From Bacteroidota bacterium (GTDB lineage: Bacteria; Bacteroidota; Bacteroidia; Chitinophagales; Saprospiraceae): a stretch of DNA of 53,524 nucleotides. Made by a program: the position numbers and the translations under genes. Below, piece after piece: positions 24,902 through 33,326 of the stretch (positions within the stretch are counted from its first letter, which is position 1; the number at the start of each line of letters is the position of its first letter). Below the pieces are notes generated by a model, which was given only the letters and a program-made list of their open reading frames with translations, ran no database searches and was not told the origin of the DNA. The stretch is from the NCBI GenBank assembly GCA_003045895.1, contig PZPC01000036.1, forward strand, positions 1-53,524, read 5' to 3'.

Positions 24902-27379
24902 CTACCCCGGCCGCCGGTCCACCTTCTTATTGAAGCAAGGCGGCAGGCCCGTCGTCCCGCTGCTGGTGTCCTTTTTGACGCACAGGCAGGGCAGGCGCCG
25001 GCCTTTGGCCATATTGGCTTCCCGGCCGATGGTCTTGGTTTGGGTATCGAAGTAGAAAGACCAGGCCAGGGCGTCATTGGCTTCGGTGCCCGTCCAGAAG
25101 TCGATGCGACCGCTGGGCACTTCCTGGGGGTTGACCAGGTAGCAGGGGCCGCTGCCCGTCAGCATCTGGTAGGCCCGTTCGGCCTGGCCGCGGTAGATGT
25201 TGGCGATCAGGAAGTCGACCTCCCCGATGCAGGGCAGGCGCCAGCCTTTGGCCTGGCAGGCATCCAGGGCTTCCTCCCAGCTGTAGGGGCCGCCAGGCAG
25301 GGGGTCGGTCATGATCCAGAGGGGGCCCACTTGTTTGAAGTTGCTGCCCCCGAAAGCCTGGCAACCGGCGCTGCTACCCGTTTTGAGGCGGGGTGTGGTG
25401 GCACCAAATGAAGTAGGGGTACGCTCGAAGACCGTATCCCGCACCGTGACCTTCACGGTATCGCGCACCAGCGGGCAGGCCCACTCCAGCAGCATCTGCT
25501 GCACGTGCCCGGTAGCGACGTCGGTGTGGCGGTATTTGTTGAAAAAAGCCTGGTAGGTGCCGCAGGTCTTCGTTTGCTGGATCATTAGGTAATCCTGCCA
25601 CACCTCGCATTGCCGATTGGTCAGGAGGCTCCGAAACTCGGCGGCGCAGGCGGCTTCCTCGCCGTAGGCACTCAGGTAGTTGACGTAGGCCTCGCAGGTG
25701 TCGGCCTGTTTGGCGATATTGCAGGGGTCCTGGCGCTGGAGCCAATTGTAGATGAACCAGTAAGTCAGGATGCCGAACAACAGGGCGAGCAGCGTGAGCA
25801 GGAGCAACCAGCGCAGGTTGCTTGTCCGCTTTTCAGCAGCGGCAGGCACCACGGCAGGCGGCATCACCGCCGCAGCGGCGGCCAGGGTATTGCTATCGCT
25901 ACAGCCGCATTGCTGGCGGCTCTCGTTCAGGTCGGCCAGCTGTTGTTCGATCTCCGGATGGGTCTGGCCCGCCTCCGTGGACAGTAGGCCTTGCAGTTCC
26001 GCAATTTTAGTCGTGATGTAACTGCCAATTACCTCGCGGGCGGGCCCCAGCCGGTCGATAACCTCAGGGCTGAAGGTGGGAGTCGCTCCGCCCGAAGCGG
26101 CGCAGGTGGTCTGGTGTGCCTGCTGAAAGTAGAGCTGCAGGCACTGAAAAGGTACGTCGCCGTCTTTGTTTGCCAAATCCTGACACACCTTTTCGGCGAC
26201 GAGCCCGGGTTGGTCGATGTTCAGCTTTCCTTGCGACTTCAGCAGGTCCAGCAGGTTGACGGACACATCCATCATGGCGCTTTTGCTCAGGGGCTGCACG
26301 TGGTAGCGGTGGGTCAGCAGGGCCGGCAGGTGGTGCTCGTAATCGGCCAGGGGCGCCAGGAAGGCTTCGCGCAACGACAGGATGATGCGGCAAGGCAAGC
26401 TGTCGTCGGTTTGCAGGTGCTGCACGAAGGCAAAGAATTCGTTGCGCTCCCGCTCTCCTACCGAACCATGGAACAGGGACTCCAACTGGTCGAAGACCAG
26501 AAAAACAGGCTTGTTGACGCGTTCGTACAGCCGAGTCAGCAACACCTGCAGGTCTGCCGTTTCCGGCACTTCCGTATCCCCTAACTTTTCGAGCTCGCTG
26601 CGCAGGGTCTGCCCCAGAGACGGCAGCATCCCCTCCGCACCCCGGCGGTGGACGATGAGCTCACCGGGAATGGCCGCCAGGCGATTGGCCAGGCCACACT
26701 GCAGCAAGCTGGTTTTGCCCACCCGTGGCAAGCCGTAGAGGAGCAGCAGGCGGTTGTTGCGGGTCAGGGCGTAGAGGTCTTCGACCTCTTGCTTACGGCC
26801 CAGAAAGAAAGGCAGGTCCGCCGCCACCTGGGGCTGCAGGACATTGAAGAGCGGCTCACAGGGATTGCTCCCCACGGAAGGTGACACACCCATGGAGGCA
26901 CCCAGCACGGCGGGCAGTTTAACCTCGTGGCGGTCTACCCGCAGGGTGCTGGTATTCACTTCCTGCCAGTTGTAGAACGGGGGATCGGTGAGGTCCAGTT
27001 CCGTTAGCGCCGGTGCGCCTTCCGATGGGTTAACCAGTTCCCGAAAGACCAGCGGAAAGGTTGCTGCCTGGGCCAGCTCGTGCAGCTCGTCGAGCACCCG
27101 GCGGGCCTCGTTTTTTTGCGCGAAAATGGTGGGTGGCAGGAGCGTGGGTTCCACTTTGCCAAAGAGCTGGATGACGTAGGCATTCTTCCCCTTTTTCAGT
27201 ATCCAGATGGCCGTGGCCAGGCGGTCGCGCAGGCGGCGAACCACGTCCTCCATGGCCAACAGGGCGGCGCTCTTGTCGGGATAAAAGGGACTGTAAAAAA
27301 ATGTCCCTTCCAATTGCAAGGAAAAAAAGCAATCCGCAGCAGCGTATGGTGATCCCGACGTATGGAGGGTGAAGGTCAT
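24902..27379 (-). CDS. STAND-type NTPase with a membrane anchor and C-terminal DUF1566-like domain
   Basis: The 825-aa protein has an unusual layout. Residues about 15-105 hold two similar segments (FSLQLEGTFFYSPFYPDKSA and YVIQLFGKVEPTLLPPTIFA) resembling the YegP/DUF1508 fold. A P-loop NTPase follows at about 190-470, with Walker A GLPRVGKTS (216-224), Walker B VFLVFDQLE (292-300) and a sensor-like ILSLRE. A single transmembrane helix lies near 518-543. Beyond it is a Cys-containing region and a C-terminal domain (about 670-815; GPYSWEEALDACQAKGWRLP, FWTGTE) like DUF1566/Lcl or FGE-related folds. This suggests a signalling NTPase that reads an extracytoplasmic signal (inference). It lies 75 bp downstream of the CIS_TMP fragment gene on the same strand, so the two may work together. 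Confidence 0.82.
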   Translation of the reverse strand: MTFTLHTSGSPYAAADCFFSLQLEGTFFYSPFYPDKSAALLAMEDVVRRLRDRLATAIWILKKGKNAYVIQLFGKVEPTLLPPTIFAQKNEARRVLDELHELAQAATFPLVFRELVNPSEGAPALTELDLTDPPFYNWQEVNTSTLRVDRHEVKLPAVLGASMGVSPSVGSNPCEPLFNVLQPQVAADLPFFLGRKQEVEDLYALTRNNRLLLLYGLPRVGKTSLLQCGLANRLAAIPGELIVHRRGAEGMLPSLGQTLRSELEKLGDTEVPETADLQVLLTRLYERVNKPVFLVFDQLESLFHGSVGERERNEFFAFVQHLQTDDSLPCRIILSLREAFLAPLADYEHHLPALLTHRYHVQPLSKSAMMDVSVNLLDLLKSQGKLNIDQPGLVAEKVCQDLANKDGDVPFQCLQLYFQQAHQTTCAASGGATPTFSPEVIDRLGPAREVIGSYITTKIAELQGLLSTEAGQTHPEIEQQLADLNESRQQCGCSDSNTLAAAAAVMPPAVVPAAAEKRTSNLRWLLLLTLLALLFGILTYWFIYNWLQRQDPCNIAKQADTCEAYVNYLSAYGEEAACAAEFRSLLTNRQCEVWQDYLMIQQTKTCGTYQAFFNKYRHTDVATGHVQQMLLEWACPLVRDTVKVTVRDTVFERTPTSFGATTPRLKTGSSAGCQAFGGSNFKQVGPLWIMTDPLPGGPYSWEEALDACQAKGWRLPCIGEVDFLIANIYRGQAERAYQMLTGSGPCYLVNPQEVPSGRIDFWTGTEANDALAWSFYFDTQTKTIGREANMAKGRRLPCLCVKKDTSSGTTGLPPCFNKKVDRRPG

Positions 27380-27454
27380 ATGGTGTAGTGTGTTGTACTT
27401 AGGGTTCTCTCGTGTAAATGTAAGAAATGTTTGGAATTCAGGTAAAGCAGGAAG

Positions 27455-28003
27455 CTAAGCTTTCGTTTTCCAATCTACTTCTATGCGTTTCTCCATCCAG
27501 GGAAGTTGGAGTACCGAAATGGTCCAGGGGAGGTAATCCACCACGATATCATACGATTTGGCTTCCACCACCAGCACCCACCGGCCTTGTTCTTCCACCA
27601 GGCGGCCGTCGCGCAGGAGGAAGGCTCCCCGGAGGTTCTCGACGCTGGAATTTTTCATGATCTCCCAGTTTTGCAGTACGGTTTGGAGAAGGAAATTTAC
27701 CAGCTCTACTTCTTCTTGGGTCAGTTCAATGGACCGGGGTACGGGTAGGTTAATGGGTAAGCCACACAGGATTTTGTTGAACACCAACAGGTGCTCAGCC
27801 GTGTCACTTTGCCCCGACACCAGGTACTGCAGCAGGTGCACCGCCCGGGTAGCCTGGTCCACCGTGGCAAAGGTATTGTCATCGAGCATCTCCAGTGTTT
27901 GAAAAAAACGCTCCAGAAAAGGCGCCACCAGTACCAGTGAGAGGCGGTTCGGAACGGTTGGAACACGCCTGGAGAGGCCTGTATATTTCAAAATACTTTT
28001 CAT
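27455..28003 (-). CDS. Solitary C-terminal piece of a contractile-injection-system tape-measure-associated protein (CIS_TMP)
   Basis: The 182-aa product matches the conserved C-terminal part of the CIS_TMP family: VLVAPFLERFF (about 24-34), RAVHLLQYLVSGQ, EHLLVFNKILCGLPINLPV, ELTQEEVELVNFLLQTVLQN, NSSVENLRGAFLLRDGRL and LPWTISVLQLPWM (recognised from memory). Full-length family members normally carry several hundred further N-terminal residues and occur inside extracellular contractile injection system (eCIS) clusters. Here the N-terminus is short (MKSILKYTGLSRR) and starts within a repeat array, and no sheath, tube, baseplate or spike genes are present. It is either a remnant or a stand-alone domain recruited to the neighbouring STAND NTPase. 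Confidence 0.75.
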   Translation of the reverse strand: MKSILKYTGLSRRVPTVPNRLSLVLVAPFLERFFQTLEMLDDNTFATVDQATRAVHLLQYLVSGQSDTAEHLLVFNKILCGLPINLPVPRSIELTQEEVELVNFLLQTVLQNWEIMKNSSVENLRGAFLLRDGRLVEEQGRWVLVVEAKSYDIVVDYLPWTISVLQLPWMEKRIEVDWKTKA

Positions 28004-28040
28004 GCAATTTCAAAATACTTTTTGTGTAATTTCAAAATAT
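27985..28040. repeat. Three direct repeats at 22-bp period in a divergent promoter region
   Basis: ATTTCAAAATACTTT occurs at 27985-27999 and 28007-28021, and a shortened copy ATTTCAAAATAT at 28029-28040. The starts are exactly 22 bp apart, about two helical turns. The array spans the start of the minus-strand CIS_TMP gene and the leader of the plus-strand AAA/DUF4143 gene, as expected for a cooperative operator. Iteron function is less likely, as no replication gene is near. Confidence 0.7.
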
Positions 28041-28067
28041 ACGCTATATTACCTTGAAAATCAGTAG

Positions 28068-29237
28068 ATGTCCATCGTTAAGCGACAAATCACGGAGTCC
28101 ATTCGATCCTTGTTAGCCAAGTATCCTATTCTTGCGTTGACGGGGCCCCGGCAATCTGGAAAAACAACACTTTTAAAGGCCATTCTTCCTTCTTATCGCT
28201 ACGTATCGCTGGAAAATCCGGATGAGCGCAGTTTTGCCACCGAAGATCCGGTGGGTTTTCTAAAAAAGTACGATACCCAGGTAATTTTTGACGAAGTCCA
28301 ACGCACGCCCAACCTGTTTTCCTATCTACAGACCCTGGTCGATAAAAGTGGGCAAATGGGGCAGTTTGTGCTCTCCGGATCGCAAAACTTTCACCTGCTG
28401 GAACGCATTACCCAGAGCCTGGCCGGACGGGTGGCTATTTTTAAGTTACTCCCTTTTGACTCATCCGAATTGGAGGCCGCCAACCTATTACCTACCGACT
28501 GGAAATCGCTATTGATCAAAGGTTTTTATCCCGCTGTTTACGACCGAGACCTCAATCCTTCCATTTTTTATGCCAATTATTTGCAGACTTATATTGACTG
28601 CGACTTAACCGAGTTGACCCACATCCAGGATATGCGCAAGTTTCGCAATTTTGTTAGCCTTTGTGCCGGGCGGAATGGGCAGTTGCTCAATATGAGCCAC
28701 CTGGCCAATGAAGCGGGCATTTCCCAGCCTACCGCTAAATCGTGGTTATCGATTTTAGAAAGCAGTTATATTATTTTTTTACTGCCACCGTATTATGAAA
28801 ATTTCAACAAGCGCATCGTCAAGACGCCCAAGCTGTACTTTTACGACGTCGGGCTGGCCTGTTTTCTGCTGGGCCTGCGGCAGCCCGCAGAATTGGAGGA
28901 CCAGTCGCTTATCGGAAGCTTGTTCGAAAATCTAGTCGTGGCAGATATTATCAAAAAGAACCAACACCAGTATCTGCTCCGAGACTTCTGGTTTTGGCGT
29001 GACGCGCAAGGACACGAGATTGATCTCCTGACCAGACGTGGTAGCGGCTTCGATATTTTCGAAGTAAAGTCTACGCAAACCATTCTACCTCAGCTTTTTA
29101 GTGGTTTGGATCGCTTTTCGACTATCGCCAAAGGGCAAGTAAAAACCCAAACCTTGGTGTACGGGGGGGCGGAAAGCCAAAGTCGCACCCACTATCAGGT
29201 AAGCACCTGGAAAGGGGTGGATTTGGGGCCTGCCTAG
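28068..29237 (+). CDS. AAA_14 / DUF4143 ATPase
   Basis: The 389-aa protein belongs to the archaeal/bacterial AAA_14 family. It has Walker A GPRQSGKTT (26-34), Walker B QVIFDEVQR (71-79) and the sensor-like LSGSQNF. A winged-helix-like segment (MSHLANEAGISQPTAKSWLS) lies at about 205-225. The C-terminal DUF4143 region (LYFYDVGLACFLLG, SLFENLVVADIIKK, EIDLL, FEVKS) has the D/E-x-K pattern of a PD-(D/E)XK nuclease-like fold. These proteins are common but poorly characterised. Its leader carries the 22-bp-spaced repeats, which may be its operator. Confidence 0.9.
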   Translation: MSIVKRQITESIRSLLAKYPILALTGPRQSGKTTLLKAILPSYRYVSLENPDERSFATEDPVGFLKKYDTQVIFDEVQRTPNLFSYLQTLVDKSGQMGQFVLSGSQNFHLLERITQSLAGRVAIFKLLPFDSSELEAANLLPTDWKSLLIKGFYPAVYDRDLNPSIFYANYLQTYIDCDLTELTHIQDMRKFRNFVSLCAGRNGQLLNMSHLANEAGISQPTAKSWLSILESSYIIFLLPPYYENFNKRIVKTPKLYFYDVGLACFLLGLRQPAELEDQSLIGSLFENLVVADIIKKNQHQYLLRDFWFWRDAQGHEIDLLTRRGSGFDIFEVKSTQTILPQLFSGLDRFSTIAKGQVKTQTLVYGGAESQSRTHYQVSTWKGVDLGPA

Positions 29238-29289
29238 TACTTTCAGGCTGTTTATTTTAAAAAAAACAGCTCGCAGCTGCCCAATTCCC

Positions 29290-29958
29290 CTACTTAAACC
29301 GATTCCCCCGCATCACCAGCCCGGTTCCCTGGGTGTCGGTAGTCAGTTCCTGGTCGGGTGGCCAGTTCAGCGGTCCGTCTTTTTCGGCGTAGCTGTAGTA
29401 GATCACGTTGCCGTTGCCGTTCTTGTCGAAGGTGTTGTTGGTCAGCAGCAGGGAAGGGCCCTGGTAGATCATGGCGTATTCGCTGTTCTGGTGGATGTGG
29501 TTGCGGAGCACCCGCAGGTTGTCGGTGTTGTAGGCCGCGATGCCGACAATGCCGCTGCCGTTCAGGTCGCAGCCCTCGATGAGGATGTCGGAGCTTTCGT
29601 CGATGTAGATGACATTGCCCGTACACCCCACCGGACCACTGGGCTCGATGTGGGTAGCCTTGAAGTTGAGCAGTTGGATGTTGGCACAGCCCGTCAGGTG
29701 CAGCACGTCGCTCTGCAGGGAGTTCATGACGAGGGTAGCGCCGTTGCCGTCGATGGTAATATTTTCCTTGCCTTCCAGCAGTACCGGTTCGTTCAGGAGG
29801 TATTTCCCGGGTGCCAATTTTACTTTAGCGCCAGAGGGCAGGGCATTCAGGGCAGCCGCGAGGTCGTCGGTTATGAGGAGGTCGCTGGCCGGCCGCACGC
29901 TGGCACAGGAATAGGCCAAGCCCAGCAGCAGGAAGAAGGCGAGATTACGGTATTTCAT
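29290..29958 (-). CDS. Right-handed beta-helix lipoprotein
   Basis: The 222-aa protein begins at MKYRNLAFFLLLGLAYSCAS, a signal peptide with a lipobox-like end (YSC), so it is probably a lipoprotein. The body has beta-helix rungs with N-rich turns (ITIDGNGATL, IQLLNFKATHIE, ILIEGCDLNGSGIVGI, LRVLRNHIHQNSEYAM, LLLTNNTFDKNGNGNV), like parallel beta-helix and pectate-lyase-like repeat proteins. Catalytic residues could not be assigned. An upstream in-frame ATG at 30036 would add 26 residues before the signal peptide and is rejected. It is convergent with the AAA gene. Confidence 0.8.
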   Translation of the reverse strand: MKYRNLAFFLLLGLAYSCASVRPASDLLITDDLAAALNALPSGAKVKLAPGKYLLNEPVLLEGKENITIDGNGATLVMNSLQSDVLHLTGCANIQLLNFKATHIEPSGPVGCTGNVIYIDESSDILIEGCDLNGSGIVGIAAYNTDNLRVLRNHIHQNSEYAMIYQGPSLLLTNNTFDKNGNGNVIYYSYAEKDGPLNWPPDQELTTDTQGTGLVMRGNRFK

Positions 29959-30169
29959 CTTTGGTTTGGTTTTAATCACCTCCCGAAACGGCCGTGGCAA
30001 TGGCGTGCAAAATAGGAGGGATATCAGGCTTTTCAAACACTGGAAAAAGAAACCGAAATCATTCCTTGAAAACGGTCTCCAGCCGCTGTTGGAAAAGACA
30101 CCCAGCGGACGGAAGTGAGAACAGCGGAAGAGACCGGCCAGGTCCTCCCGCTTTCTCCCCGATAATGTC

Positions 30170-30177
30170 TAACTTTG
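30170..30177 (+). promoter_or_regulatory. Candidate -7 element of the metallo-beta-lactamase gene
   Basis: TAACTTTG matches the TAnnTTTG consensus exactly and is followed by a C-run, 48 bp upstream of the chosen ATG. No strong -33 element was seen. Confidence 0.5.
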
Positions 30178-30225
30178 CCCCCAATAACCCAAGGGTGGCA
30201 ACACCCGCAAAACAACAAGCAACTT

Positions 30226-30978
30226 ATGGGCAAATACGCATTCCTACTGGTGCTCCTCTGCGTAGGCTTCGCCGCCACCGCACAGACCCTGCCGCAGACG
30301 GAGGTGACACAAATTGGTGAAGACATCCAGCTGCTGCGGCTAACGGAACACACCCTGGTGCACCGCTCCTTCACCACCTCCGAAACGTACGGGCGCTATG
30401 CGTCCAACGGCCTCCTCTACATTGTGGACACCCTCTGCATCATCTTTGACACCCCCGCCACCGCCAAAACCACCACCCGACTCCTCGACTACCTCACCCA
30501 GGAACAAGGGCTGACGGTGCGGGCCCTGGTGGTCAACCATTTTCACGACGACTGCACCAGTGGGCTCGACAGCGTACACGCACGCGGCATCCCCACCTAC
30601 GGCAATAGGCAGACCATCGCCCTGTGCAAAGCCAACGGCAAAACCCCGCCGCAGAAAAAAATGGGCAAACGGAAAACCCTGAAAATAGGCGGGCAGCAAA
30701 TCGAGAACTACTACCCCGGAGCGGCACATTCCACCGACAACATCGTCAGTTACCTGCCCGCAGAGAAGGTGCTCTTCGGTGGCTGCATGGTCAAATCGCT
30801 GAATGCGGACTTCGGCAACACCGAAGATGCGGACCTGGCCAAATGGTCGAAAACGGTGACCAAGGTCAAACACCGCTACACGGAAGCCGAGATCGTGGTG
30901 CCCGGACACGGCTACACCGGCGGCCAGGACCTCCTCGATTACACCATCCAATTGTTTATGCCCGCAGCCAAACAATAG
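30226..30978 (+). CDS. Subclass B1 metallo-beta-lactamase
   Basis: The 250-aa periplasmic protein has a signal peptide (MGKYAFLLVLLCVGFAATAQ). All six B1 zinc ligands are present in order: NHFHDDC with His105, His107 and Asp109; AAHSTDN with His168; FGGCMVKS with Cys187; and PGHGYTGG with His228. In B1 enzymes (BcII, IMP, CcrA) these bind two zincs and hydrolyse beta-lactams including carbapenems. The Lys in GGCMVK matches the substrate-carboxylate-binding Lys224. The set of residues predicts an active enzyme; its spectrum cannot be read from sequence. No mobile element or resistance cassette is near, so it looks intrinsic. The ATG at 30226 was chosen because it starts the signal peptide. The endonuclease I gene follows after 24 bp. 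Confidence 0.93.
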   Translation: MGKYAFLLVLLCVGFAATAQTLPQTEVTQIGEDIQLLRLTEHTLVHRSFTTSETYGRYASNGLLYIVDTLCIIFDTPATAKTTTRLLDYLTQEQGLTVRALVVNHFHDDCTSGLDSVHARGIPTYGNRQTIALCKANGKTPPQKKMGKRKTLKIGGQQIENYYPGAAHSTDNIVSYLPAEKVLFGGCMVKSLNADFGNTEDADLAKWSKTVTKVKHRYTEAEIVVPGHGYTGGQDLLDYTIQLFMPAAKQ

Positions 30979-31002
30979 GTCCGGCGCAACTCCCCCTACC
31001 CG

Positions 31003-32097
31003 ATGAAAAAGCAACTGCTACTCCTTACCCTGATCACCCTCTGCCTGAGCCGGCTCCCCGGCCAGGGGCACCAGCCGGTTTTTCCTGCGCTGGATGGGCA
31101 AGACCTCTTCGAAGCCGTCACCACGGCCTACCGTCCCACCGTGGTGCGCTCCTACGGTGAAGCGCGCGACATCCTCTTTGGCACCGTCTACAAAACCAAC
31201 GACAGCCTCCGCTGCATCTACACCAACTGGCCAGTGTACCTGGCCCCCGGGGCCGACCCCACCGAGGCCGCTTTCCAGAACGGTGCCGGCATCAACACCG
31301 AACACGCCTGGCCCCAGGCCTTCGGCGCCAGCGTAGAGCCCGCCCGCGCCAATATGCACCACCTCTTCCCTACCCGCGCCAACGTCAACAGCGACCGCGG
31401 CAACCTGCCCTTCGGCGATTCGCCCGACAACCTCACCGACCGCTGGTATTACCTCAACCAGGAAATGGGCAATCCGCCGGCGACCAACCGCGATACCTAC
31501 AGCGAATACTGGCAAAACACCCTCTTCGAGCCCCGCGAGGTGTTCAAAGGCAACATTGCCCGGGCGCTGATGTACTTCTACACCATCTACCGGGCCGAAG
31601 CCAACGGCGCTGATGGCGCCAGCTTTTTCAACAGCCAGCGCGCTACCCTCTGCCAGTGGCACGCCCAGGATCCCGTGGATGCCGACGAATGGCGCCGGAC
31701 CTTCCTCATTGCCGATTACCAGGACGGCAAGGCCAACCCCTTTGTGCTCGACTGCACCCTGGCGGCCCGCGTCTACTGCCCCGAACTGGTGGGCGACGAA
31801 TGTATCGTCAGCAGCACCGACAACCGGCAAGCTCTACCCCTCACGGCCAGCATCTCGCCCAATCCGGCGCGCGCGCACAGCCAACTGGCAGTGGAAAGCC
31901 CGGCCGCCGGCACCCTCCTCGTCCGCTACTTCGATGGCCAGGGGCGCCTGGTGCAGGCGGAACAGCTTAACGCCCTGGCGGGCACCACCCACCTCACCGT
32001 GCAGTGGCCCTACGCCGGCTACTGGTATTGCCAGCTGCAATTGCAGGCCGGTGGCAAGCGGTATGAGCGGGCGCTGTCGGCTTTGGTGTTGCCTTAA
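31003..32097 (+). CDS. Secreted endonuclease I family nuclease with a T9SS type A tail
   Basis: The 364-aa protein has a signal peptide (about 1-20). The endonuclease I catalytic region (about 30-270) carries NTEHAWPQAFG (98-108) and ARANMHHLFPTRANVNSDRG (115-134), with the His and Asn residues of the beta-beta-alpha-metal nuclease site; known members cut DNA and RNA outside the cell. Residues about 283-364 (ISPNPARAHSQLAVES...) are a T9SS type A sorting domain, so the enzyme is probably exported through type IX secretion. It probably serves nucleic-acid scavenging or degradation (inference). It is only 24 bp downstream of the beta-lactamase gene, implying one transcript. Confidence 0.92.
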   Translation: MKKQLLLLTLITLCLSRLPGQGHQPVFPALDGQDLFEAVTTAYRPTVVRSYGEARDILFGTVYKTNDSLRCIYTNWPVYLAPGADPTEAAFQNGAGINTEHAWPQAFGASVEPARANMHHLFPTRANVNSDRGNLPFGDSPDNLTDRWYYLNQEMGNPPATNRDTYSEYWQNTLFEPREVFKGNIARALMYFYTIYRAEANGADGASFFNSQRATLCQWHAQDPVDADEWRRTFLIADYQDGKANPFVLDCTLAARVYCPELVGDECIVSSTDNRQALPLTASISPNPARAHSQLAVESPAAGTLLVRYFDGQGRLVQAEQLNALAGTTHLTVQWPYAGYWYCQLQLQAGGKRYERALSALVLP

Positions 32098-32162
32098 GGC
32101 AGATCCTTATTCGACTACCAGCCTAAGGGGTCGGGCAATACTTAAAGGTAAAAACGCATCTT

Positions 32163-32170
32163 TACGTTTG
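32163..32170 (+). promoter_or_regulatory. Candidate -7 element of the DUF6159 gene
   Basis: TACGTTTG fits TAnnTTTG exactly and is followed by a C-run, giving a leader of about 160 nt. A weaker element, TATCTTTA, lies nearer the gene. Confidence 0.4.
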
Positions 32171-32333
32171 CCCCCACCCACGCAAGCCCGCAAACGCCCA
32201 ACCTTGGTCGCCATTTTACCCACAATCATCGATAAGATGGTGCAAAAAATTACCACTTGTCGTATCTTTAGATAGCAGTTGAGAAGGTAAATGAACCTTC
32301 CCTTTATTCTTTAATCACCTATTATCACCAACC

Positions 32334-33173
32334 ATGAGAATATTTGATCGCTTAGGACGGGGCTGGACCCTGGGGTTGAAAAGCCTGGAAATCATTGGCC
32401 AACACCCCAAACTCCTGTTGTTTCCCGTACTATCGGGTGTCGCTTTGCTCGCGGTGCTGCTGTCCTTTGGCGGCGCCTTTCTGGGACTGGCCGGTTTTAA
32501 TCCCGCAGCGATGGAAGCCATTGCCGACAAAATGAGCCAGGTGGGTAACGTCGTGTTCTTTGCCGTCATTTTCATCTTCTACCTGATCTCTTATTTTGTG
32601 ATCGTCTTTTTCAACGTCGCCCTCGTCCACAATGCCCGCCTCATTTTTGCGGGTGAAGAACCCAGCATCCAGGCGGGTATCGCTTTCAGCGCTTCGCGCG
32701 CACACCAGATCCTGGCCTGGGCCGCCGTAGCCGCTACCGTGGGGCTCGTGCTACAAACCATTGAAGACAAGCTGGGGGGGCTGGTATCCGGCCTGCTGGG
32801 CTTTGCCTGGAGTATGGCCACCTATTTTGTGGTGCCCACGCTGGCCGCCGAAGACATCGGCCCGATCGACGCCTTGAAGCGCTCGGCCCAGGTCATCCGC
32901 GAGCGGTGGGGCGAATCCCTCGGCGCGGGCTTCAGCCTGGGCTTGTTCAGCTTGCTGGGCTTTGTCATCGCCATGATTACTGGTGCCGTGGTATCAATCG
33001 CCATCCACCCCGGCCTCGGCATCCCGCTGGGCATCCTGACTTTCCTGCTGTCGTTGGTGGTCAACAGTGCGGCCCGCAACATCTTCCTGACCGCCGCCTA
33101 CGAACACACCCAGGGCCATACGCCCGACGCTTTCGATGCCGAAACCCTCGACGGAATTTTTATGCGGAAGTAG
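32334..33173 (+). CDS. DUF6159 family multipass membrane protein
   Basis: The 279-aa protein starts FDRLGRGWTLGLKSLEIIGQ, the typical opening of DUF6159 proteins. It has about five or six hydrophobic helices (LLLFPVLSGVALLAVLLSFG, VVFFAVIFIFYLISYFVIVF, ILAWAAVAATVGLVL, LGLFSLLGFVIAMITGAVVS and a further C-terminal helix). A conserved loop, EDIGPIDALKRSAQVIRERW, precedes the last pair. The function of the family is unknown. It is a single-gene unit with its own upstream promoter candidate and a strong terminator downstream. Confidence 0.85.
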   Translation: MRIFDRLGRGWTLGLKSLEIIGQHPKLLLFPVLSGVALLAVLLSFGGAFLGLAGFNPAAMEAIADKMSQVGNVVFFAVIFIFYLISYFVIVFFNVALVHNARLIFAGEEPSIQAGIAFSASRAHQILAWAAVAATVGLVLQTIEDKLGGLVSGLLGFAWSMATYFVVPTLAAEDIGPIDALKRSAQVIRERWGESLGAGFSLGLFSLLGFVIAMITGAVVSIAIHPGLGIPLGILTFLLSLVVNSAARNIFLTAAYEHTQGHTPDAFDAETLDGIFMRK

Positions 33174-33201
33174 GCGCCGGTGAATTAAATCCTGGCCAAC
33201 C

Positions 33202-33247
33202 AATGGCCCTGCTGATCGTGTGATCAACAGGGCCATTTTGTTTTTGG
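33202..33247 (+). terminator. Intrinsic terminator of the DUF6159 gene
   Basis: AATGGCCCTG-C-TGATC and GATCA-A-CAGGGCCATT pair over 15 bp with one mismatch and a GTGT loop, followed by TTTTGTTTTT. It lies 28 bp past the stop codon. Confidence 0.85.
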
Positions 33248-33326
33248 TGCCGGGCGAAGCTTAACCCCTGGTTAATACGAGCACAGTACTTCAGTGCGCA
33301 GAAAATATTAACTTGCCCACAAAAAC

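Noticed and set aside
27985-28040. 22-bp repeats as replication iterons
   Set aside because: No replication initiator, partition gene or DnaA boxes nearby; an operator is simpler.
29247-29270. GCTGTTT/AAACAGC hairpin between convergent genes
   Set aside because: The stem is only 7 bp with a long A/T loop and no clean T-run after it, so termination is not supported.
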